Assembly (NCBI RefSeq): GCF_024700075.1
Contig: NZ_JAJONE010000001.1
Location: 1,950,001-2,014,000 of the forward strand
Direction: 5' to 3'
Origin: Hymenobacter sp. J193
GTDB lineage: Bacteria > Bacteroidota > Bacteroidia > Cytophagales > Hymenobacteraceae
DNA: 64,000 bases
In this document: piece after piece, positions 45,270 to 53,076 of the stretch
How the letters are laid out: every line of letters starts with the position of its first letter
Numbering within the stretch: the stretch's first letter is position 1
Translations under genes and position numbers: made by a program
The notes under the pieces: generated by a model
Database searches by the model: none
What the model was told of the DNA's origin: nothing
Seen by the model: the letters and a program-made list of their open reading frames with translations, nothing else

Positions 45270-46781
45270 CTACTCGAACCGGATAGCCGCCTTCTGCTCG
45301 ATCTGCCAGGCGCTGCCTACGCGGCGGAGCGTGCCATCTTCCTCCGTGACGATGCGCGACACTGAGCCGCTGGGCTGCTGGTAGCGGCAGGCCTCGCGCA
45401 GGGAATACTGGGCGCTCTGGATGGCGTAGGCGTGTACGGCCGGGTTAGGATTCACGCGGAACGTGGCCGTATCGGGGTTCTGGGGGTTGAGGCTGATCTG
45501 GTAGATGCTGTCGTGCTGGGGCTGGTCGGCCAGGTCATACTCGCTGAAGCCTCCGTTCACAGGCACCTTCACGTAGCGCAACGCCGGGCCAGGCGCGGCA
45601 GGGCGCTCCGGGGTCGGCAGCTGTACCGGGGGCACCAGGCTGTCGAACTCGTCACTATCGTTGGTTACGGGCGTGTTCGTTAGCGCGGTTGGTGCTTCGT
45701 AGGCGGAAGGCGCCTCGCTGATGTTCGCAAAAGGCGTAGCAGTTGGTGCAGGTACTTCTGCTGCCGGGGCAGGCGCTGGCTTGGGCATTGGCGCGGGAGC
45801 CGGCGCCGACCGGGGCTTCTCCACCGGCCGGGGCTGCGGCTGGCCCTGGCCGGGGTTCGGCCGCTGGTTTTGGTTGGCGTTCTGCCCAGAGTTCTGGCGC
45901 GGGGCCCCTATAGCGGCGGGCGGGGCAGCAACCGGGCGCTTACCCAGTTCCTCAGCCACGCGCTGCTGTACTAACTGCTCAATCTGCTGGCGCAGCTCGG
46001 GCGTGAGGCGGGCCGGAGCCGACCCGCCACCCGTGCCGGGGCTGGTTTGCAGGGCCTGAATTTCCTCCCGACGCTTATCGATGCGGCTGCTCAGCTCCTT
46101 CTGAAACCCATCGAGGCTGCGGCGCATGAGCACGTACAGAAACAGGCTCAGCAACGACACAATCAGCGCCAACGGGGCAAAGAACTTGCTCATCAGGCTC
46201 TCCCCACTCCCACTGCGGGCGGGCGCGGCAGTTACCGTATTGTCTGAGATAAGCTCCTCACTTACCGGGGCAGCCGTGTCCTCCGTCATCGTGGTATCGG
46301 GAGATGCTTCGGCGGCCGAAGCAGCTACGTCGGTGGGCGGGGTGCCGTTCTGCACGTAGCCATTCAGCTGAGCTGCCAGGGCTTCTACGGCCTGCATCCG
46401 GGCCGGATTGCCTCGCCGGGCCGGTGAGGACTTCAACCGGTTGATGATTTCCGTGGCCAGCTTCTGTACCCGCGCCTTGTCCGAACTCAGTCCTTTGTAC
46501 ATCACGCCCCGACCTTCCAGCGGCTGGTACAGCGCACTGTACACCCGCTGGCTGTCGGCTTTGATGCTGCTGGCAAAGTTCTTCAGGCCGTCGCCGCAGC
46601 GCAGGGAGTTTTTGAGGTTGGGCCGGCCCGTGTCGTCGTATACGAACTTAATGGTAGCGCACCAGATCTGCACTTTCTGCTCGTCGAGCGTAGGCTGCCC
46701 GAGGGCCGTTTGAGCGTGGCTGCTGGCTGCCAGAAGTAGTAGACCGAAGAGAAGAGAAACAGCGCGGCGGGAAAGAGTCAT
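45270..46781 (-). CDS. Proline-rich single-pass membrane protein of the motor cluster
   Basis: The 503-residue protein has a signal peptide (VSLLFGLLLLAASSHA), an N-terminal extracytoplasmic domain of about 130 residues with two cysteines (QIWCATIKFVYDDTGRPNLK; LRCGDGLKNFA), one membrane helix near residue 203-222 (FFAPLALIVSLLSLFLYVLM), a cytosolic coiled coil (about 226-290), a Pro/Gln/Ala-rich linker (about 295-370) and a beta-rich C-terminal domain (RYVKVPVNGGFSEYDLADQP). I do not recognise a family. Its topology would link the periplasm with the cytosolic cluster proteins. ATG 46781 is chosen for the signal peptide. Confidence 0.75.
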   Translation of the reverse strand: MTLSRRAVSLLFGLLLLAASSHAQTALGQPTLDEQKVQIWCATIKFVYDDTGRPNLKNSLRCGDGLKNFASSIKADSQRVYSALYQPLEGRGVMYKGLSSDKARVQKLATEIINRLKSSPARRGNPARMQAVEALAAQLNGYVQNGTPPTDVAASAAEASPDTTMTEDTAAPVSEELISDNTVTAAPARSGSGESLMSKFFAPLALIVSLLSLFLYVLMRRSLDGFQKELSSRIDKRREEIQALQTSPGTGGGSAPARLTPELRQQIEQLVQQRVAEELGKRPVAAPPAAIGAPRQNSGQNANQNQRPNPGQGQPQPRPVEKPRSAPAPAPMPKPAPAPAAEVPAPTATPFANISEAPSAYEAPTALTNTPVTNDSDEFDSLVPPVQLPTPERPAAPGPALRYVKVPVNGGFSEYDLADQPQHDSIYQISLNPQNPDTATFRVNPNPAVHAYAIQSAQYSLREACRYQQPSGSVSRIVTEEDGTLRRVGSAWQIEQKAAIRFE

Positions 46782-46895
46782 AGGTTTCGGGTAGTGAGTA
46801 CAGCAGACTAATGCGAGGTGGAACAGAAGAGGCAAGTCTACTCACGGGTTTCCTCCCACTCTGAGGAAGTATGTAGCAGACTTTTAGACGAACCT

Positions 46896-47216
46896 CTACG
46901 CATCATTAATTTGATATTCGATCAGCCTATCAGCAATTTCCCTGTGGGTAAAAATCTTGGCTTCAAGCCCACCTTCTACTACTTCTATCACAGTTGACAA
47001 GGGAAAAAGCTGAATAAATTCAGTACCGTTATACACGTAGTGAACGGCTTCTTCTGTCTGCTCAATGCCGAATATCTTCACTTCCGAATCAGCTTTCAGA
47101 TCTGGAGTTATGTATACCGATAGATGTTCTGAGTCGCTAACAACCCCTTCTCGCTTTAAAAGGAATTTCAACTCGTTATCCTCAGCAATGCCAGAAATCA
47201 ATTCAACCAGCTTCAT
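46896..47216 (-). CDS. Small hypothetical protein inside the motor cluster
   Basis: The 106-residue protein is soluble and acidic (LVELISGIAEDNELKFLLKR; VYNGTEFIQLFPLSTVIEVV) with lower GC content than the genes on either side. It is co-directional with the cluster and placed between the actin-like gene (78 bases upstream) and the proline-rich protein gene. No family was recognised. Its composition resembles the two other small inserted genes of this operon (42685 and 44849). Confidence 0.6.
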   Translation of the reverse strand: MKLVELISGIAEDNELKFLLKREGVVSDSEHLSVYITPDLKADSEVKIFGIEQTEEAVHYVYNGTEFIQLFPLSTVIEVVEGGLEAKIFTHREIADRLIEYQINDA

Positions 47217-47294
47217 TCTACTTTAAGGTTATTCGTCATGTTACCCCCTATACCTTACAGGAAAGCAGCAGATCCATTCACTTAGCACGTAAGC

Positions 47295-50200
47295 CTAAGC
47301 TTGCAACTCCCGGCTCAGGTTGTACAGCGCTTGTTTCAGCGGGAGGAAGAACAGGGTTTCCGGTAGGGTTTCGTCGGCCGACAGGAGGCGCTGGAACTGG
47401 TGCAGGCCTAGGCTCAGGCTGTCCTCGATTTCGCGGAGCAGGATGTCTTTCACCCGCTGCCGGTCCACGTCTACACCTACTTCGCGCATGTAGGGCGCTA
47501 CTTCGTCGCCTTCCAGCACCAAAGTGAGGAAGCTGCGCACGTTATCGAGCACCTGCGTTTTCAGATCGGCATCTACCTGGGCCAGCTTGAGGCGGCGCTG
47601 CCCGATTTCGCCCAAGTCCGGCGCGCCGGTGAACTTCACGGGCTTGATCCGGTCGTAGTCGGCGGTGGAGGCACCGTCTTCGTAGAGCACGCCGCCGTTG
47701 GTGGTGGCTTCCTTGGGGTTATCGGCCAGAATCACGCGGAAGTTGTGAGGAGCTTCGGTGCCGGTTACGGCCTGGAAGATGGCTTTCGTAATCTTCTCAA
47801 TAGCCCCGAGGTTGCTGCCCCCGGCCAGCAGGCGCAGGTACAAACTGCCTTTGCCGGAGAAGCACAAGTAGCGCGGCGTTTTCAGGCCGAGGTGCTGCAC
47901 CAGCTGAGCGGTGTGATAAATGATGCTGGTGTAGTGCAGGTAGAACAGTACCCGCAGTTGTCGGCCTTTGCCCAGGCCCAAGGCCTGCGAGAAGCGGAGC
48001 GCATCATCATACTTAAACAGCAGGGAGGTCACATCGGCCGAGCCGAAGTCGGCGTTGCGCAGGGCTGCGTTCAGGTAGCCTTTGTACTCCTGGTTTTGCT
48101 CCGAGTCGGGCAGGCTTTCGGCGTGAGCCACGCCCAGGCGCAGCAAGCCGTTCTGCTTGGGCGCGCCCTGCACGCGGGCGTAACCGTCGCCCCACAAGTC
48201 GTCGCCGGCAAAGCGGAATGAGGTGCTGAAGGCTGGGTGCTGCTCGGCAAACACCAGCAAGTCAGTTGTACCGCCGCCAATGTCGATGTTGATGACGTTT
48301 TCGTCGCGGTTGGGCACCACCTGGTTGGTGGCCGTGAGGTAGTAGTACGGCGCCACCGACTCGGTGAGGCAGATGGTGGAGCGGCGCACCTTGAAGACCT
48401 GCTGGAATTTCTCGTCCCAGACCTGCTGGAACTGGTTGCGCAGGAACCCGTCAAAGCTCAGCGGGGCAAACCACACCACGCGGGTATCTTCTAAAATGCC
48501 GCCGTGCAGGGCTGCCTTGTGGCGCATCAGCAGCAGCATTTCCTTGAAGAAGGCCTCAATGCGCGACACGCCCTGCGGATCCAGCTCCGCCGACCACTTC
48601 AGGTTGGTCACAAAGCGGTTCTGGGGCAGCTCCGACAGGGTTTCGGTGTTGATGCTGAAGCCCACGTTGATGTTGCTGAGCACCTTGGCCGGCTCGTTGG
48701 CGAAGCTGGTCGTTTCGCACACGGCCGTCCGGATCGGAAACTCATAGGCCGAGCCGCCTTCCCCGATAAAGCTGGGCACAAACTCGCGGGTTTGCAGGGT
48801 GGCCACATCACTCTGCAGCTGCCCGGCACCTGAGCGGTAGCGTTGCGTAGCCGACTGCCCTGCATCGGGCAACGGCGCGTGCAGCCATTCCACCTGCACA
48901 TCGGCTTCGCCAATGGTGAAGGGACGCGGGTGCGCCCGGGGGCTGTCGGCGTAGGCAATGTGGGTGTTGGTGGTGCCAAAGTCGACAGCGAAGGTGAAGC
49001 GGCGGGTACCACGCTCCAGTTCACGCCAGCGCGGTACTACCAAGCCCCGAGCTGGGGCGGCGCCTAGCACGGCGGGCGGGCAGGTCAGCTCGGCAATGTC
49101 GAAGTGAGTACCGGTGATTTCGTAGTAGGTGCTGCCGGCACTGGCTACGCTCTTGGTGGTGCGCTCCTGGCGGGTGGCGCGGCGGGCGGCGCCCTGGTCG
49201 GTTATCCGCTCCCCACCGGCAAAGAAGGCCAGCTCGTAGCGGCGCTGCAGCATGGTAGGCGAGTTGTCGGCATCCACCAGCATTACCTTGTACAGGTCGT
49301 TGTACTCGGGCTGCTGACGGAACACGTAGAACGGGAAGATGCCCACGCCCACGTTGGCCCGCACAATGCGGCCTTTTTCCAGAATTTCACGGCCCTGCGC
49401 GTCCTTCGGGTTCTGCGGATTGGTGTAGTAGCTGCGCTCAAAGGTGATGAAGCGGCCACCCTGCACCGGCACCCGCAGTTGCACGCGCACATGGTTCAGG
49501 TCGATGGTGAAGGTGAGCAGCTCGGCCAGCTCATGCTCTGTGAAGTACTCGAAGAAGGCTTGGCGCAGCGGCAGCAGGTACGGGAACCGGGCCCGGCCCT
49601 GCCCATCAGCTCCGTATTGGAAGGTGACTTTGCCGGTGTGGTAACGCTGGGTATTGAGCTCGTAAGGCAGCTCCACCAGAGAGTCTTCCAGGAAGTCACC
49701 AACGGTCAGATAGGGGTATTTAAAGCCTTTGCCCGGCAGCACGCGGCTTTCCAGCGCCAGCTCATCGTGGTAGGGCACGGGCGTGCGGTCATCCCAGGGT
49801 TGGCCGTTGAGGTAGTTGGCCCCGGCCATAGTGAGGTTGGGGCGTAGCACCAAGGGGCGCGGGCGGCCGGTACCGGCTTCGCGCGTGGGCTGAATGAACA
49901 GGTCGGAGCTGGTCACGGCTGACTGATCGGCGCGGCCGGGCAACGGCACACCCTTCACGGTTACCAGGTTGCCTTGCGCATCGGGCAAAGCCGGGAAGCG
50001 GCTCTGATACTGCTGGGCCGTCCGGTCGCCCTGCATCTGCATCTGGTTGATGCGGGTGCGGTCGAGGGCGGCGTACACGCTGCCGGCAAAGTCGCGGCCG
50101 CGCAGCTGCGGATACGCCAGGAACAGCTCGTACACAAACTCCTGAAACTGTGGGTCGCGCTGCTCCAGCAGTACCGTCTGCCCATCGAAATAATGCCCCC

Positions 50201-50762
50201 GGGCCTGCGGACGCTCCAAGTCCAGCGGCTTCACGGCCGGGCCGGTAAACAGCAGGGTAAGCGGCGAAGTGCCCCCCAGCAGGCGAGGTCCGCCCGCCAG
50301 CTCCGGCGACTCATAGAAAATGAGGTACATGTCGGAGAAACCCTGGAAGCGCTGGTCCTGGAAGAACAGCTGCAGGGTTTCGCCCAGCAGGCGGGTGCCT
50401 TCCTCGCTGCGCATCTTCCGGATTTCGGCCTCCGTGTTCCAGCGGCGTAGCGTGATTTTGCGGCCGGCCTGGGAGTAGAGGTGGAAGTTGTAGAGCAGCT
50501 CCAGCAAGTCCCAGTAGTGCGTTACCAACTCGTGGTACACCGAGCCGGGGTTACGCTGCCCTTCGCGGGCCAGGAAATCAAACGCCGTTTCAAACAGGTG
50601 CATCCGCGCAAACGGCGTGGGAATGCTGATGGCCAGGTTGCGGGCTTTGCCGCCCGTAGGGTCCGTTACGGTGTTGATTTCGGTACTGGTGACGGGGGCA
50701 GTTTTCTGCCAGCCTTGTACTTGCTGGGACCCGTTATTGTGCAGGCGAAGGACTTTAGCCAT
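47295..50762 (-). CDS. Large actin/Hsp70-fold ATPase (SrfB-like)
   Basis: The 1155-residue protein has an N-terminal half of about 580 residues without recognised motifs, followed by an actin/Hsp70 ATPase core: phosphate-1 loop FAVDFGTTNTHIAYADS (about 590), phosphate-2 loop INIDIGGGTTDLLVFAEQHP (about 823) and an adenosine-type loop CFSGKGSLYLRLLAGG (about 958). This order and size recall the SrfB virulence-associated family. The product should bind ATP and may polymerise or act as a switch. It is between the tubulin-like gene and the proline-rich membrane protein gene. Its biological role is not known to me. Confidence 0.8.
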   Translation of the reverse strand: MAKVLRLHNNGSQQVQGWQKTAPVTSTEINTVTDPTGGKARNLAISIPTPFARMHLFETAFDFLAREGQRNPGSVYHELVTHYWDLLELLYNFHLYSQAGRKITLRRWNTEAEIRKMRSEEGTRLLGETLQLFFQDQRFQGFSDMYLIFYESPELAGGPRLLGGTSPLTLLFTGPAVKPLDLERPQARGHYFDGQTVLLEQRDPQFQEFVYELFLAYPQLRGRDFAGSVYAALDRTRINQMQMQGDRTAQQYQSRFPALPDAQGNLVTVKGVPLPGRADQSAVTSSDLFIQPTREAGTGRPRPLVLRPNLTMAGANYLNGQPWDDRTPVPYHDELALESRVLPGKGFKYPYLTVGDFLEDSLVELPYELNTQRYHTGKVTFQYGADGQGRARFPYLLPLRQAFFEYFTEHELAELLTFTIDLNHVRVQLRVPVQGGRFITFERSYYTNPQNPKDAQGREILEKGRIVRANVGVGIFPFYVFRQQPEYNDLYKVMLVDADNSPTMLQRRYELAFFAGGERITDQGAARRATRQERTTKSVASAGSTYYEITGTHFDIAELTCPPAVLGAAPARGLVVPRWRELERGTRRFTFAVDFGTTNTHIAYADSPRAHPRPFTIGEADVQVEWLHAPLPDAGQSATQRYRSGAGQLQSDVATLQTREFVPSFIGEGGSAYEFPIRTAVCETTSFANEPAKVLSNINVGFSINTETLSELPQNRFVTNLKWSAELDPQGVSRIEAFFKEMLLLMRHKAALHGGILEDTRVVWFAPLSFDGFLRNQFQQVWDEKFQQVFKVRRSTICLTESVAPYYYLTATNQVVPNRDENVINIDIGGGTTDLLVFAEQHPAFSTSFRFAGDDLWGDGYARVQGAPKQNGLLRLGVAHAESLPDSEQNQEYKGYLNAALRNADFGSADVTSLLFKYDDALRFSQALGLGKGRQLRVLFYLHYTSIIYHTAQLVQHLGLKTPRYLCFSGKGSLYLRLLAGGSNLGAIEKITKAIFQAVTGTEAPHNFRVILADNPKEATTNGGVLYEDGASTADYDRIKPVKFTGAPDLGEIGQRRLKLAQVDADLKTQVLDNVRSFLTLVLEGDEVAPYMREVGVDVDRQRVKDILLREIEDSLSLGLHQFQRLLSADETLPETLFFLPLKQALYNLSRELQA

Positions 50763-50789
50763 TCTGAGTTTGCTTTGATTTGAACGGAG

Positions 50790-51005
50790 TCCCCTCCTTT
50801 TTCAAGGAGGGGTGCCCGAAGGGCGGGGTGGTAAAGTCGTTGTTTCGTTGTTTGCTTATCCCGTCATTCCGAGCATGTGGCGTATCAAGCTAGGGACTGA
50901 GGAATTTCGCTAGTGTGGTATATAATTACCAAACAACATCAGCAACGAGACCAACCACCCCAGCGGCAGCAAGCTGCCGCGTCCCCTCCTCAGCTGAGGA
51001 GGGGA
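50790..51005. repeat. Pair of inverted composite hairpins in the motor cluster
   Basis: The left element (50790-50832) is CCCCTCCTT/AAGGAGGGG hairpin, then a small GCCCGAAGGGC hairpin, then GGGGTGGT. The right element (50954-51005) is the same plan in reverse: ACCACCCC, an 8-base GCGGCAGC/GCTGCCGC hairpin and a perfect 22-base palindrome made of CCCCTCCTCAG and its complement. The 121 bases between contain GTCATTCCGAGC and GAGGAATTTCGCTAGTGTGG, resembling dispersed repeats. The block fills the gap between the tubulin-like stop and the actin-like start. Confidence 0.75.
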
Positions 51006-51018
51006 GCTTTTGTTCTGG

Positions 51019-52468
51019 TTACACCACTTTCACCTTTTCCTCAAAGGCCTTGTCGGTTACATCGTAGAACAGGGCCAGCAGCTTCTTGAAGTTGTCGGGC
51101 TCGTTGATGGACTTGTCGGCTTTGTTGAGGTTATCGAGCAGCCAGTTGTGGCTGAGGCCTTTGTTGAAGAAGTCGTTCCACTTCTTTTCCACGGGCTTGC
51201 CGGCAATCATGGCGTTGAAATCATCCGTGCTCAAGTCGAAGGGGCGGAAGGCGCGGCGGTTTTGGGAGAGTTCCTGCAGCCACTGGTCTATGCCGAACTC
51301 GGGGCTGTGCAGCAGGTTGTTCAACTCCCGGAAGATGGGCTCGTTGCGCAGGGCATAGTCCAGCTTCAGGTTGTCGTGGTAGGGCGCCTTGTCGGTGGGC
51401 AGGTGCTGCTTGTGGTAGCGCGAGAAGTACAGCATCTGGGTGAGGTGCTTGGCTACCAGCTCGCGGGTTTCGTCGGGCAAGTGGCCAAACTGCACCTCCA
51501 TTGAGTCTCCACCCAGGCCGTACTCGTGGAAGCTGGGGCGCACCGCTACGCAGTTCGGCATCGGAGTACTGCATGAAATCCACGATGCTCAGGGCCGCCA
51601 GCAGCTCAATCAGATGGGCCTTATTTTTCTGCTGGGTGCCGCCGGGCTGGTTGTCGTAGGGCGTGTCGGGCGTGTCGGCCAGGTAGTACAGCGCGTCGAG
51701 GCCCGGCAGGTTGTGCTCGTAGTAGCTGAGCGCGGCCTTCGTCTTGGTCAGGAAGTTGTTGGAGTCAATAACCTGATTTTCCTCGCTCTGCAGCGCGAAA
51801 TACGGCATCACCGTCACGGCACCGGTCAGGGCGTCGCGCAGGTAGCGGGCGTTGCTGAGGCGGGTGTTGGGGTCTTTCAGGTTTTTGAGCAGCAGCGGGA
51901 AGCCGGCCGCGCCGGTACCCCCGAAGATGCTCGACACGAAAAACACCCGGTCGCCTTCCTGGAAGTTGTCGGCGAAAAACCGCATTTCCGGGCTTTCCAC
52001 CACTTTGTTCAGTACCACGGAGCCTACGTTGGGCGAGCCGCGGAAGCCAATAGTAAGCGGGCTTTCCAGGTTGTCCTGGGTGAAAAGCAGCTCCACCATG
52101 GCTTTGGAGTCCACGGAGAGCTGGTCGTAGTGCAGGTACTGGCGGAAGCTCTGGTTGATGCCGCCGAAGTCGAAGATGAAGGTGTCTTTCACCCCGCCGT
52201 TGGCATCGGCCGAGATGTTGCTCAGCGTGCTGATGTCGGTTTTGAAGAAGCCTTCCTCCTGCTGGCCCAGGCGGCGGTGCACCTGCTGGTAGCTTTGCAG
52301 CAACGCCACCGTGCGGTTCATGTCGCCGTTGTGGGCGTCGGGGTCGATGATGATGGGCACTACCCGGTCGCAGTTGGGCAGCTCTACGCCCGAGGCCAGC
52401 AGCATGGTCAGGGAGCGAATCACGCGGGAGCCCGTGCCGCCGATGCCGAATAAAAACAGTTTAGCCAT
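51019..52468 (-). pseudogene. Tubulin-like protein, frame interrupted by one extra base
   Basis: The N-terminal part begins MAKLFLFGIGGTGSRVIRSL and has the tubulin/FtsZ-type glycine motif GGTGAAG at residues 183-189 (FVSSIFGGTGAAGFPLLLKN). This fits the bacterial tubulin-like family (Tubulin_2 type). The first frame runs to SDAELRSGAP and then loses sense, whereas the next frame carries SFHEYGLGGDSMEVQFGHLP to the stop at 51019. The break is at about 51528-51545, where the plus strand reads GGAAGCTGGGG. Removing one base gives a protein of about 482 residues. It lies between a small membrane protein gene and the actin-like gene. Confidence 0.8.
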
Positions 52469-52484
52469 GAGTGCAGGGAAGGTC

Positions 52485-52577
52485 TTAGATATAAGAGCTT
52501 AGATCTGAGATGTACCAAAGTGCCGTTCTGAGTATTCGAACGAGTCTCAGTTCTAAGCTCTCATTTCTGACTTCTAA
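52485..52577. repeat. Stop-to-start hairpin with 7-base units in the motor cluster
   Basis: Left: four 7-base units at 52485-52512 (TTAGATA, TAAGAGC, TTAGATC, TGAGATG). Right: five complementary units at 52543-52577 (AGTCTCA, GTTCTAA, GCTCTCA, TTTCTGA, CTTCTAA). The arms pair imperfectly but keep the same 7-base period. The element begins right after the small membrane protein stop and ends 16 bases before the tubulin-like start. Confidence 0.82.
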
Positions 52578-52578
52578 A

Positions 52579-52971
52579 TTAAAATGGAGTTGTGCTGGCG
52601 TTGGTGGAGGTACGCTTGAGCAGCAGGGAGAACAGGAAAAACCAGAGCATGCTCAGCACCGCGTTCCAGGTAGCCAGCCAGTAGATGTAGCTGTGCTGGG
52701 TAGCCTGCTGGGCGCTGGTCTGCCAGAGGGTAATAACGAAAGCCAGCACCGCGTTTAGCGCCAGGAAAATGCCCCAGTGGCGTCCTTTGTTGAAGGTTGC
52801 CACGCCCATAGCGCGGTTGATGCCCAGGTAAAACAGCAACACCAGCGCCAGGGAAAGGCCCCAGTTCAGCAGCCCCAGGTTGGGGAAGATAACGTCGCGG
52901 TACACGGGCGTATCGGCGGGCGGCTGGGGCTGGCCGATGAGTTCGTAGATGGTCTGGAACAGTGCTTTCAT
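52579..52971 (-). CDS. Small three-helix membrane protein of the motor cluster
   Basis: The 130-residue protein has three predicted membrane helices (about 33-51 LLNWGLSLALVLLFYLGINR, 65-84 HWGIFLALNAVLAFVITLW, 98-119 YWLATWNAVLSMLWFFLFSL). It has a cytosolic-looking C-terminus rich in Thr and Ser. No family recognised. It is between the vWA-like lipoprotein gene and the tubulin-like gene, in the same direction, so it may be the membrane anchor for one of them (inference). Confidence 0.7.
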   Translation of the reverse strand: MKALFQTIYELIGQPQPPADTPVYRDVIFPNLGLLNWGLSLALVLLFYLGINRAMGVATFNKGRHWGIFLALNAVLAFVITLWQTSAQQATQHSYIYWLATWNAVLSMLWFFLFSLLLKRTSTNASTTPF

Positions 52972-53076
52972 AGAAGCTGAGGGAAACGCGGAAATGAGTT
53001 AGGAGAGAGGTACGCGGGGAGGATGAAACGGCAAACGGCCGCGTATAGTGTACGCAGCGAGGTTGCAGCGGGGCAA

